Below, in pieces: positions 7,873 to 15,881 of a stretch of 64,000 nucleotides of DNA (positions are counted from its first letter, which is position 1; every line of letters begins with the position of its first letter). Position numbers and translations under genes: made by a program. Origin of the DNA: an uncultured Tenacibaculum sp. (lineage in GTDB: Bacteria > Bacteroidota > Bacteroidia > Flavobacteriales > Flavobacteriaceae); assembly GCF_947504135.1 (NCBI RefSeq), contig NZ_CANNGG010000003.1:482191-546190 (forward strand), read 5' to 3'. Below the pieces are notes generated by a model. That model was not told the origin of the DNA. It searched no databases and was given only the letters and a program-made list of their open reading frames with translations.

Positions 7873-9003
7873 ATGAAAACGCACGCATTAAAAGTATTTT
7901 TCTTTTGCTTAGTACTACTAACGGTAACTACATTTGCTAATGAAAATCAACCTACAAAAAAAGCTAAAAAACAAACCGTAAAAGTTGCATTGTTATTGGA
8001 TACAAGTAATAGTATGGACGGACTCATCAATCAGGCAAAAGCACAATTATGGGAGATTGTAAACGAGCTATCATATGCTAAATGCAATGGCATCACTCCT
8101 AACTTAGAAATTGCTTTGTACGAATACGGAAACTCAAACTTATCTTCTAGAGAAGGATATATCCGACAAGTTTTACAATTTACCAGTGATTTAGATGAGA
8201 TTTCTGAATATCTTTTTTCCTTAAGTACAAATGGTGGAAGTGAATATTGTGGACAAGTAATACAAACATCACTAAATGAACTAGATTGGGGAGCTAATAA
8301 ACGTGATTTAAAAATGATTTTTATTGCGGGTAACGAACCTTTTACTCAGGGAAAAATTAATTACAGAGATGCTATTACCAATGCCAAAGAAAAAGATATT
8401 ACCATAAATACTATTTTTTGTGGTGATTTTAATCAGGGAATTACTGGAAGATGGCAAGACGGAGCTATTTACGGAGGTGGTGATTATATGACCATTAATC
8501 AAAACAAGCATATTGTACACATTGTAACTCCTTACGACAACGATATTATTATTTTAAATAAGCGCTTAAATGACACCTATATTCACTATGGTTCTTACGG
8601 TTACTCTAAATACAGTAATCAGGCAAAACAAGATATGAATGCGGAAAGTTTGGACGAAGCTGTAGTAGTGAAACGTGCCGTAACTAAAAGCTCTAAACTA
8701 TATAAAAATGCTGAATGGGATTTGGTGGATGCTTCGGAAGAAAAGGAAATTGATTATAGCTCTTTAAAAAAGAAGCAGCTTCCTAAACAGTTACAAAATA
8801 AATCTGCTAAAGAGATTAAAATGTATGTTGAGAAAAAACGTAAAGAGCGTGCTGAAATTCAACAAAAAATTCAAGAGTTAAATAAAAAAAGAAAGACTTA
8901 TGTAGCAAAAAAACAACGTGAAAGTTCTAAAAAGAATGAATTAGAAAGTGTTATGATTAAAGCTATCAAAAAACAAGCGAAAAAGAAAAATTACTCTTGG
9001 TAG
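7873..9003 (+). CDS. Exported VWA-domain protein
   Basis: 376 residues. The signal peptide ends near TTFANE. A von Willebrand A domain covers about residues 36-225; its MIDAS metal site reads LLLDTSNSM (residues 41-48), with the later Thr/Asp positions around STNGGSEYCG and FIAGNEPF. The C-terminal third is a lysine/glutamate-rich coiled coil (KKRKERAEIQQKIQELNKK). It probably binds another protein in the periplasm in a metal-dependent way. It is a single gene with a terminator behind it; the 236 bases in front hold no other gene. The partner is unknown. Confidence 0.85.
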   Translation: MKTHALKVFFFCLVLLTVTTFANENQPTKKAKKQTVKVALLLDTSNSMDGLINQAKAQLWEIVNELSYAKCNGITPNLEIALYEYGNSNLSSREGYIRQVLQFTSDLDEISEYLFSLSTNGGSEYCGQVIQTSLNELDWGANKRDLKMIFIAGNEPFTQGKINYRDAITNAKEKDITINTIFCGDFNQGITGRWQDGAIYGGGDYMTINQNKHIVHIVTPYDNDIIILNKRLNDTYIHYGSYGYSKYSNQAKQDMNAESLDEAVVVKRAVTKSSKLYKNAEWDLVDASEEKEIDYSSLKKKQLPKQLQNKSAKEIKMYVEKKRKERAEIQQKIQELNKKRKTYVAKKQRESSKKNELESVMIKAIKKQAKKKNYSW

Positions 9004-9027
9004 TTTTGATTGGGGTTTGGTTAGTTG

Positions 9028-9054
9028 AAGCGGAGTAAGTACTCCGCTTTTTTT
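9028..9054 (+). terminator. Terminator of the VWA gene
   Basis: AAGCGGAGT pairs with ACTCCGCTT over a 4-base loop, followed by TTTTT. The convergent glucosaminidase gene ends at 9053, so the hairpin probably acts in both directions. Confidence 0.8.
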
Positions 9055-9847
9055 ATTTCACCAACAGATCTTGCCCAATACTAATGTTATTATCACTTAA
9101 TCCGTTTACCTCTTTTAATCGTTGTACCGAAACATTATATCTTCTTGATATAGAATAGAGAGTATCTCCTTTTTGCACTTTATGAGATTCCGTTTTATAA
9201 CTTATTTTTTTAGAAGTTAATGATCCGTCAGGTTTAACTCTATCGTATTCAGCTAAATTGTATTTATTAATGATAGAAATCAACTTTTGCGGATATTTTC
9301 TATCAGTTGCATACCCTGCTTTTTTTAAACCATAGGCCCAACCTTTATAGTCGGTATGTCTTAATTTAAATAAACTTGCATAACGGCTACGCGTTAATAA
9401 AAACTGAGAGTGGTCTTCGTACGAAGTTTCTGGATATTTATATTTTCTAAAACATTCTCCTTTTTCATCATCATCATGAGTTACACTATGTCCTTGCCAG
9501 CCTCTGTGACATTTAATTCCGAAGTGATTGTTCGATTTACGCGCTAACTGACTTCTACCGCTTCCCGATTCTAAAACTCCTTGTGCTAAGGTAATACTTG
9601 CAGGAATTCCGTGCTCATGCATTTTCTTAACTGCAATCGGAGCAAACTTTTGAATATAGGTTTCGGTATGATTCGTAGTTGTTGCTACTGGTCGCTTTAT
9701 TTGCTCTAATTGTGGTAACTTTGGTGCTTTCTCTTCCTTAGTCTCCAGCACTACTTCATTAGGTGTAGACCTTACCACATTTTTACCTGATCCACAACTT
9801 GCCAATACCACAGCACATGCTGCTAAAAAAACTACTCTTATCTTCAT
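9053..9847 (-). CDS. Lipoprotein N-acetylglucosaminidase with LysM domain
   Basis: 264 residues. Lipobox LASC at residue 18 marks an outer-membrane lipoprotein. A GH73 (FlgJ/AtlA-type) glucosaminidase domain spans about 65-200: ASITLAQGVLESGSG with catalytic Glu93, SNNHFGIKCH, and the second family stretch SRYASLFKL...GWAYGLKKAGYATD. A LysM repeat (HKVQKGDTLYSISRRYNV) closes the protein and binds peptidoglycan. The enzyme cuts the glycan backbone during wall growth or separation. It overlaps the upstream PLP-enzyme gene by one base (TAATG), so translation is coupled. Confidence 0.9.
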   Translation of the reverse strand: MKIRVVFLAACAVVLASCGSGKNVVRSTPNEVVLETKEEKAPKLPQLEQIKRPVATTTNHTETYIQKFAPIAVKKMHEHGIPASITLAQGVLESGSGRSQLARKSNNHFGIKCHRGWQGHSVTHDDDEKGECFRKYKYPETSYEDHSQFLLTRSRYASLFKLRHTDYKGWAYGLKKAGYATDRKYPQKLISIINKYNLAEYDRVKPDGSLTSKKISYKTESHKVQKGDTLYSISRRYNVSVQRLKEVNGLSDNNISIGQDLLVK

Positions 9848-10788
9848 TAAACCTTTATTAACTCTTGATTTTTATTCTTTAATTTTTGATTTACTCCAGC
9901 TATACCTTGCAAACCTCCTGTATGAATTGCTAGTATTTTACTACCTACTGGAAATGCATCTTTTGTTACTAAGTCTAGTATTCCAAACAACATTTTTCCT
10001 GTATAAATAGGATCTAACAAAATAGTTGTTTGCTCTTTAAACTCATTTATAAAACGAATTAATTCTGGAGTATATTTTCCGTAGCCTCCAAAATGATATT
10101 TGTTTTGTAAACTCCAGTTTTCATTTCCTTTTACATAAGGTTTTATTTCATCCATTAAAAAATCACCTTTTAAGGCAGGAAAACCAATCACTTCCTGATG
10201 TTCTTTAGCTGAATTTATCAATCCAGAAATGGTTCCTCCAGTACCTACCGCACAACAAATATAATTGAATTTTTCATCTTCATTTGTTAAAATCTCCTCG
10301 CAGCCCTGTACCGCTAACGTATTGGTTCCTCCTTCTGGAACCAAGTAAAAATCACCAAATTCTTTTTTTAAATGTTTGATAAATACTTCGGAAGTTTTAT
10401 TTCGATAAACTTCTCTAGAAACAAATTGGAACTCCATCCCATTATCGAACGCATTTTTTAAGGTTTTGTTTTGAGAAAGTGTCTTAGTTACATCCTTTCC
10501 TAATTCATCTCCTCGAATAATTCCTATGGTTTTGAATCCTGAAATCTCACCTGCAGCAGCAGTCGCTGCAATATGGTTTGAAAAAGCACCTCCGAAAGTC
10601 AACAGGGTTTCTTTTCCTTGTCGCTTTGCTTCTTCAATATTGTACTTTAGTTTTCTGAATTTGTTCCCTGAAACAAATGGATGAATGGTATCTTCTCTCT
10701 TTACAAAAAGTTCAATTCCTTTGTTTGCTAACACTCGCATTTGAATTTGCTGATTTATGGGAGTAGGTATGTTGAGTTGAAAAAGCAT
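9847..10788 (-). CDS. PLP-dependent ACC deaminase / D-cysteine desulfhydrase family enzyme
   Basis: About 313 residues of the tryptophan-synthase-beta PLP fold. The Schiff-base lysine lies in SGNKFRKLKYN, the substrate loop is TFGGAFSNHIAATAAAG, and the phosphate-cup glycines lie in AVGTGGTISGL. Family members open cyclopropane-carboxylate or remove sulfide from D-cysteine; in non-plant bacteria the desulfhydrase activity is more likely (inference). The track's start is a GTG; the ATG at 10788 starts the family-typical MLFQLNIPTPIN and is preferred. It is coupled by TAATG to the glucosaminidase gene. Confidence 0.85.
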   Translation of the reverse strand: MLFQLNIPTPINQQIQMRVLANKGIELFVKREDTIHPFVSGNKFRKLKYNIEEAKRQGKETLLTFGGAFSNHIAATAAAGEISGFKTIGIIRGDELGKDVTKTLSQNKTLKNAFDNGMEFQFVSREVYRNKTSEVFIKHLKKEFGDFYLVPEGGTNTLAVQGCEEILTNEDEKFNYICCAVGTGGTISGLINSAKEHQEVIGFPALKGDFLMDEIKPYVKGNENWSLQNKYHFGGYGKYTPELIRFINEFKEQTTILLDPIYTGKMLFGILDLVTKDAFPVGSKILAIHTGGLQGIAGVNQKLKNKNQELIKV

Positions 10789-10821
10789 TCCAAAAAAAAT
10801 TAACACCACAAAAATACAGGT

Positions 10822-11661
10822 TTAATCTATTTCTAGCTTATACCCTACTCCGTGAATATTGGTGATTTTTATAGAAGCATCCTCTTTTAACTTTTTACGA
10901 AGTTTTGAAATATAGGTATCTAAACTTCTTCCTACCACAACACCGTTTTCTTCCCAAACTTTTTTCATCAATTCTTTTCTTTTAATTACTTCGTTGGGTC
11001 TATCAATAAAAATGGTTAACAACTCGCACTCTTTATTAGATAACGGAATTTCTTCCGCTTCTTTAATCAACTTATTTTGTTCAGGATAAAATGTAAACCT
11101 TCCTAAACTTAGCGAATTGTTCGAAGCTGTGTCGGTTATTGTTTTTCTTTTCTTTTTCTGATACACAACAAAACCCAAAACCGAAATTAAGAGTAGAAAT
11201 CCGTAGAAGAAATATTGATTCTTATTTTCCTTTTTAAGAAACTGGACATCTATAAAATAGCAATTGGCAGGCAACACTCTTCCCTTACAAGGTACAATGG
11301 CGTTTTCTTCACTCTGCATCATTTCGTAACTGTAAGCTACTTCCTCATTCAAACATTTTTTGACCTCTATACGATAGTTGACTGGTAATTCTGATTGAGA
11401 AAAACTTCTTTTCACAATCGCTACCAAACTATCAGGTGATACCTGCAAATTACTTTGAAAGGTTAATTGATATTTATGCTTGTTTAGTTCTTTTATAGGC
11501 AAGACCAATGAAGTAGAATCTTGGTTGGTTAACAACAATTGATGCCCCACATTTCGCAATGAAACTCTTACTTTTTCAGTAAACTCATTGTTGGTTTTAC
11601 AAGAAATAAGTTGTACTGAAATTAAAAATATACCTATATAAAAAATAGCTCTCTTACTCAT
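10822..11661 (-). CDS. Membrane-tethered winged-helix transcriptional regulator
   Basis: About 279 residues from the ATG at 11661 (MSKRAIFYIG); the track extends 24 codons further into a basic stretch without family character. Order: signal-like helix with LISC, an extracytoplasmic domain of about 140 residues with two cysteine pairs, one membrane helix (FFYGFLLLISVLGFVVY), and a C-terminal OmpR-type winged helix (LSNKECELLTIFIDRPNEVI...LDTYISKLRKKL). It has no receiver domain, so it resembles ToxR/CadC-like one-component regulators that read a periplasmic signal and bind DNA from the membrane. The target genes are unknown. Confidence 0.8.
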   Translation of the reverse strand: MSKRAIFYIGIFLISVQLISCKTNNEFTEKVRVSLRNVGHQLLLTNQDSTSLVLPIKELNKHKYQLTFQSNLQVSPDSLVAIVKRSFSQSELPVNYRIEVKKCLNEEVAYSYEMMQSEENAIVPCKGRVLPANCYFIDVQFLKKENKNQYFFYGFLLLISVLGFVVYQKKKRKTITDTASNNSLSLGRFTFYPEQNKLIKEAEEIPLSNKECELLTIFIDRPNEVIKRKELMKKVWEENGVVVGRSLDTYISKLRKKLKEDASIKITNIHGVGYKLEID

Positions 11662-11745
11662 ACAACTTACAAATAACACATTTTTTCTCTTCTTTTTTAG
11701 AGAATTGACATTTCTTTTACACTTTTTTGACATTTTTTACCAACC

Positions 11746-11839
11746 GTCATTCCGACCAGGGGGAGGAATCTCATTAATAGAAATGACTCACAATCTTAAG
11801 ATTTCTCAGTCGCTCATAAAATCGCTTATTCGAAATGAC
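11746..11839. repeat. 94-bp intergenic element with imperfect terminal inverted repeat
   Basis: The left end GTCATTCCGA and the right end TCGAAATGAC are complementary at 9 of 10 positions. Inside it carries GGAGGAATCTCAT and GATTTCTCAGTCGCT. From memory, elements with these ends and core are scattered in many Bacteroidota genomes between genes. Only one copy is in this window, so the repeat status rests on that memory. Confidence 0.5.
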
Positions 11840-11983
11840 ATTATTTTACTATATTGAAACTCGAAAATTGAATTGAAATAAAATTGCTGAAATCTCCTCT
11901 TATCAAATCATAATACAGGGATAACAAAACTTTTATTTCTTATATAACGAGTTGGCAATAATTTAAGAAAAAACACAAACTGA

Positions 11984-12406
11984 ATGAAAATTTATAAACC
12001 AAATAGAAAAGGGTTTATCAATTATTTACTAATTGGTTCTGTGATATTACCAATAGCTATTTTCTTTATGGATAAGAGTACATTCTCGGAAAAACCGTTT
12101 ATTCTTTTACCATTATTGAGTCCACTAATCTCAATATTTTGGATTTATTTTGACACATCTTATAAAATTGAAAATAATGAATTGATTTATAGGTCGGGAT
12201 TTTTAAGGGGAAAAATCGGAATTCCAAACATAAAGGAAATAATGAAAGGAAAAACTATGTGGAGCGGAATAAAACCAGCACTGGCGAGAAATGGACTAAT
12301 TATAAAATTCAATAAATTTGATGAAATTTATATAGCGCCGGAAAATAATGACGAACTGATTTCGGACTTAATAAAATTAAACTCTCAAATAAAAATAACG
12401 GAATAA
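11984..12406 (+). CDS. Small membrane protein with bacterial PH-like domain
   Basis: 140 residues. Two membrane helices (about 13-30 and 42-56) are followed by a domain YKIENNELIYRSGFLRGKIG...IPNIKEI that matches the beta-strand pattern of bacterial PH domains (YdbS/bPH families). The short acidic C-terminus reads PENNDELISDLIKL. The role is unknown; such proteins are common, uncharacterised and often single. It stands alone between two structured repeats: TGGCAATAAT lies 22 bases before the start and TGGCAACAAT 9 bases after the stop, which suggests it was inserted as a unit. Confidence 0.65.
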   Translation: MKIYKPNRKGFINYLLIGSVILPIAIFFMDKSTFSEKPFILLPLLSPLISIFWIYFDTSYKIENNELIYRSGFLRGKIGIPNIKEIMKGKTMWSGIKPALARNGLIIKFNKFDEIYIAPENNDELISDLIKLNSQIKITE

Positions 12407-12410
12407 AAAA

Positions 12411-12545
12411 CTACTGGCAACAATGGCTATAAGTAATTGCTTGTTCTCGCCTACTTCTGAAAATCCTCGCGAATTTTCAGTTTGGTGCGTACTTGCAAAG
12501 TTAAGTGCTAAACCACGCAACTACTCATAGCCGAAACCGTTACAA
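12411..12545. repeat. Structured intergenic repeat with long imperfect stem
   Basis: The outer arms at 12425-12440 and 12517-12532 pair at 14 of 16 positions (GGCTAT-AGTA-TTGC core). An inner hairpin TGAAAAT/ATTTTCA lies at 12458-12479. Similar sequences with TTCTCGCCTACTTCTGAAA and GTGCGTACTTGCAAAGTTA are, from memory, widespread between genes in Flavobacteriaceae. It fills the whole space between the PH-like gene and the SDR gene and creates a false upstream start for the SDR ORF. Confidence 0.6.
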
Positions 12546-12558
12546 CCAAAACAAAAAT

Positions 12559-13362
12559 ATGTACTTAAAAGATAAAACAGTATTAATTACTGGAGGAGCT
12601 TCTGGAATTGGTAAAATAATGGTTCGTTTACTATTAGAACGAAAAGCCAAAGTTATTATCTGGGATATTAATCAAGAAAATATTGATAAAACAGTAACGG
12701 AGTTTTCTAGCCAAGGAGAACTATTTACCTACACCGTTGATATTTCAAGCCTTGAACAAATTCAATACACCGCTAAAAAAGTTAAAGCAGAAATTGGTGT
12801 TGTTGATGTTTTAATCAATAATGCAGGAATTATAGTTGGTAAATATTTTAAAGATCATACGGCAGCTGACATTGCTAAAACCATGGAAATTAATGCTAAT
12901 GCGCCAATGTTTGTCACACTTGAGTTTCTTAAAGATATGCTGGATCGAAATTCAGGGCATATTTGCAATATTGCTTCGTCTGGTGGACTAGTTTCAAACC
13001 CTAAAATGTCGGTGTATGCAGCTAGTAAATGGTCGCTTATCGGTTGGTCGGATAGCTTGCGTTTAGAGATGGAACAACTGAATAAAAAAGTGAATGTTAC
13101 CACAATATTGCCTTACTATATAAATACAGGTATGTTTGACGGTGTAAGGTCTAAAATTCCAATTCTTGAACCTGAAGCAACAGCATTAACCATTGTTAAA
13201 GCAATTGAGAAGAATAAAAAGTTAATCAGTATTCCTGGTTATATTTACAGATTTACACGTTTTGCTCAAGCGGTAACGTCAATTACTATTTTTGATTGGT
13301 TTGCTGGAAACGTCTTTGGAATTTATAAAACAATGGAACATTTCACTGGTCGAAAAAAGTAA
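12559..13362 (+). CDS. SDR-family oxidoreductase
   Basis: 267 residues of the classical short-chain dehydrogenase family. The cofactor loop is TGGASGIGK (residues 11-19), followed by NNAG, the catalytic serine region IASSGG and the YAASK active site (Tyr/Lys). Asp at the end of strand 2 (VIIWDINQEN) suggests preference for NAD(H). The closest general type is the RDH/DHRS-like group acting on long-chain alcohols or ketones; the substrate is unknown. The track starts at 12505 inside the repeat; the ATG at 12559 opens the conserved MYLKDKTVLITGG. The stop is 2 bases from the convergent ABC-F gene. Confidence 0.88.
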   Translation: MYLKDKTVLITGGASGIGKIMVRLLLERKAKVIIWDINQENIDKTVTEFSSQGELFTYTVDISSLEQIQYTAKKVKAEIGVVDVLINNAGIIVGKYFKDHTAADIAKTMEINANAPMFVTLEFLKDMLDRNSGHICNIASSGGLVSNPKMSVYAASKWSLIGWSDSLRLEMEQLNKKVNVTTILPYYINTGMFDGVRSKIPILEPEATALTIVKAIEKNKKLISIPGYIYRFTRFAQAVTSITIFDWFAGNVFGIYKTMEHFTGRKK

Positions 13363-13364
13363 CA

Positions 13365-15281
13365 TTAAAAACTAGCTACTTGTTCTTCTACTTGCTCCCA
13401 CTCTTCCATTAACTCGTCTACTTTTGCTTTTTTGGCTTTATAGTTTTCAAAGAAGTTAGGGCGAGCAGCAACTTCGTCGTAGTTCTGAGCGAGTTCTAAA
13501 TCTATTTTTTCAATTTCGGCTTCTAAATCCGCTATTTGGTTTTCAATTTTATTGAGCTTATTTTTTAGCTTTTTTAGCTCCTTTTCTTGCTCTTTCGATA
13601 ATTGATAGGCTTCTTTTTTAGAAGTGTCTTTATCTTCCTTTACTATGGTTCTTTTTTCAGCATCACGTAAACTTTCCATTTTGTGTTGCTCTAAGAAATA
13701 ATCGATATCACCTAAATATTCTTTTATTTCTCGGTCTTTAAATCCATATACGGTTGTTGTTAATCCTTGTAAGAAATCACGATCGTGAGATACTACGATT
13801 AAGGTTCCGTCAAAGTTCTGTAAAGCTTTCTTTAATACGTTTTTAGAAGCAATATCTAAGTGGTTGGTAGGCTCATCCATTATCAACACATTAAAAGGCG
13901 ATAACAACAGCTTACACAAGGCTAAACGGTTTCGCTCACCTCCTGATAGTACTTTTGCTTTTTTATCTACCGCTTCTCCACCAAACAAGAAAGCGCCTAA
14001 CATGTCTCTTACCTTTACTCTGTTAGTATCGTTAGCAGCGTCTTCCATTATTTCCAACACTGTTTTCTCTGGCGGTAATTCTTCGGATTGGTTTTGTGCA
14101 AAATAACCTATCTCTACATTGTGTCCGAGTTTTAAACTTCCTTCAAACGGGATTTCCCCTACCATCATTTTAGCTAAAGTAGATTTTCCTTGTCCGTTTT
14201 GACCTACAAAAGCAATTCTACTATTTCGCTCGATGAGTAAATCAACATCTTTTAATACTTCTTTTTCTCCGTAGTTCTTCGTTAAGTTTTCAGCTTCTAC
14301 AATAATTTTACCTGGTTCTTTTGAAATTTCAAAACGAACATTCATTACTGCATTATCATCCTGATCAACCTCAATACGCTCTACTTTCTCCAGCTTTTTA
14401 ATCAGCGATTGCGCCATGGAAGCTTTACTTGCTTTTGCACGGAATTTTTCAATCAACTTTTCAGTATGTTCTATTTCCTTTTGTTGATTTTTCTGTGTTT
14501 GCAACTGCTTTTCTTTGATCTCAGCACGCAGTTTTAAGAACTCAGAATACGGTTTTTTATAATCATAAATCTGACCTAACGAAATTTCTATGGTACGATT
14601 GGTTACGTTATCTAAGAACATCTTATCGTGCGATACTAAAACGATAGCTCCTGCATAGTTCTTCAAGAAGTTTTCTAACCAAATAATCGACTCGATATCT
14701 AAGTGGTTGGTAGGCTCATCGAGTAATAAAATATCGTTGTTCTGAAGAAGAAGTTTTGCCAATTCAATACGCATACGCCAACCTCCAGAGAAAGTATCGG
14801 TCAACTTATCAAAATCTTCACGTTGAAATCCTAAACCTTGTAAAATCTTTTCGGTTTCTCCTTGGTAGTTATATCCACCAAGTAGCTCATAACGTTCTGT
14901 TTTCTCGTTTAAATCAACAATTAATTGATTATACGCTTCACTTTCATAATCAGTTCTTTCCGCCAATTGACGGTTGATTTCATCAAGTTCTAGTTCAATT
15001 TCTTTAATTTCAGTAAATGCTTGGTAGGCTTCTTCTAAAATGGTTCTTCCATAATCAAAATCAATATCCTGACGTAAAAAACCGATACGCACATCTTTAT
15101 CAAATGCCAACGTACCACCACTGCTTTCAATATCCTTTGCCAAAACTTTAAGTAGCGTAGATTTACCTGCTCCGTTTTTTCCAATCAATCCAATACGATC
15201 TCCTTTAATTAATTTAAAGGTGATTCCAGAAAACAAGTCTGTTCCCATGAAGGAAACTGATAAATCGTGTACGTTTAACAT
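13365..15281 (-). CDS. ABC-F family ATPase
   Basis: 638 residues with two ATP-binding cassettes and no membrane segment, so it is a ribosome-associated ABC-F protein and not a transporter. Walker A motifs: GKNGAGKST and GQNGQGKST. Signatures: FSGGWRMR and LSGGERNR, each followed by LLDEPTNHLD / IMDEPTNHLD. The linker between the cassettes is long and charged (residues about 240-300), and the C-terminus is a coiled coil (KLKNKLNKIENQIADLEAEI). It is closest to the Uup/YheS type that rescues stalled translation. A TAAGTTTG box on the minus strand at 15353-15360 is a candidate promoter. Confidence 0.92.
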   Translation of the reverse strand: MLNVHDLSVSFMGTDLFSGITFKLIKGDRIGLIGKNGAGKSTLLKVLAKDIESSGGTLAFDKDVRIGFLRQDIDFDYGRTILEEAYQAFTEIKEIELELDEINRQLAERTDYESEAYNQLIVDLNEKTERYELLGGYNYQGETEKILQGLGFQREDFDKLTDTFSGGWRMRIELAKLLLQNNDILLLDEPTNHLDIESIIWLENFLKNYAGAIVLVSHDKMFLDNVTNRTIEISLGQIYDYKKPYSEFLKLRAEIKEKQLQTQKNQQKEIEHTEKLIEKFRAKASKASMAQSLIKKLEKVERIEVDQDDNAVMNVRFEISKEPGKIIVEAENLTKNYGEKEVLKDVDLLIERNSRIAFVGQNGQGKSTLAKMMVGEIPFEGSLKLGHNVEIGYFAQNQSEELPPEKTVLEIMEDAANDTNRVKVRDMLGAFLFGGEAVDKKAKVLSGGERNRLALCKLLLSPFNVLIMDEPTNHLDIASKNVLKKALQNFDGTLIVVSHDRDFLQGLTTTVYGFKDREIKEYLGDIDYFLEQHKMESLRDAEKRTIVKEDKDTSKKEAYQLSKEQEKELKKLKNKLNKIENQIADLEAEIEKIDLELAQNYDEVAARPNFFENYKAKKAKVDELMEEWEQVEEQVASF

Positions 15282-15400
15282 AATTTTAGCAAATTACCAA
15301 GGTTTTGTAACTGTGGTTACAAAATACTGTTTTATTTTTGTTGAAATTTGTGCAAACTTACAAAAAGCAAATAGTTAATCGAACTTAATATCTATAAGAA

Positions 15401-15796
15401 ATGTTTGGAAAAGGAAGTAAATTATACAGTATTTTCAACAGCAAATGTCCTCGTTGTCATGAAGGTGAATTTTTCAAGTATAAACTAAATTTAAACCCAA
15501 AAAAAATAACTACGTTACACGACAATTGTCCTAAATGTAACTTTAAATACATGATGGAGCCTTCTTTCTTTTTTGGCGCTATGTATGTTAATTATGCATT
15601 GGCAGTAGCGCTTTTTGTTGCTGTTTTTATCATTGCAAAAGTTTTTATTGGATTGTCTATTTTACATAGTTTTATTACTATTGTAATTGTTTCTTTAATC
15701 TTAACTCCAGTTACTATTCGTCTTTCAAGAATTATATGGATTAACCTTTTCGTGAGTTACAAAAAAGACGCTAAAGAATTACAATCAGAAAAGTAG
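15401..15796 (+). CDS. DUF983 membrane protein
   Basis: 131 residues. The N-terminus carries two CxxC pairs, CPRCHEGEFF and CPKCNFKY, likely a zinc ribbon. Two membrane helices follow (about 65-85 and 90-112), with the family stretch EPSFFFGAMYVNYALA before the first. This matches DUF983, a family of unknown function found in Bacteroidota and alphaproteobacteria. It is a single gene with a strong terminator behind it, divergent from the ABC-F gene. Confidence 0.88.
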   Translation: MFGKGSKLYSIFNSKCPRCHEGEFFKYKLNLNPKKITTLHDNCPKCNFKYMMEPSFFFGAMYVNYALAVALFVAVFIIAKVFIGLSILHSFITIVIVSLILTPVTIRLSRIIWINLFVSYKKDAKELQSEK

Positions 15797-15822
15797 TTTT
15801 TAAAATACAATCATATCAAAAC

Positions 15823-15858
15823 AAAAATAGCTTCCTATAATCAGGAAGCTATTTTTGT
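15823..15858 (+). terminator. Terminator after DUF983 gene
   Basis: AAAAATAGCTTCCT pairs perfectly with AGGAAGCTATTTTT over a 6-base loop. The symmetric A/T flanks allow use from both strands; the convergent FAD oxidoreductase gene ends at 15882. Confidence 0.87.
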
Positions 15859-15881
15859 TTGTGAACATTTTTAGATTCACA

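Noticed and set aside
12411-12545. Integron attC site
   Set aside because: The long palindrome is suggestive, but the core-site consensus GTTRRRY/RYYYAAC is not matched and no integrase gene is in the window. It is kept only as a structured repeat.
12505-12558. Upstream start of the SDR gene in the ORF track
   Set aside because: The 18 extra codons come from the structured intergenic repeat and precede the conserved MYLKDKTVLITGG start.
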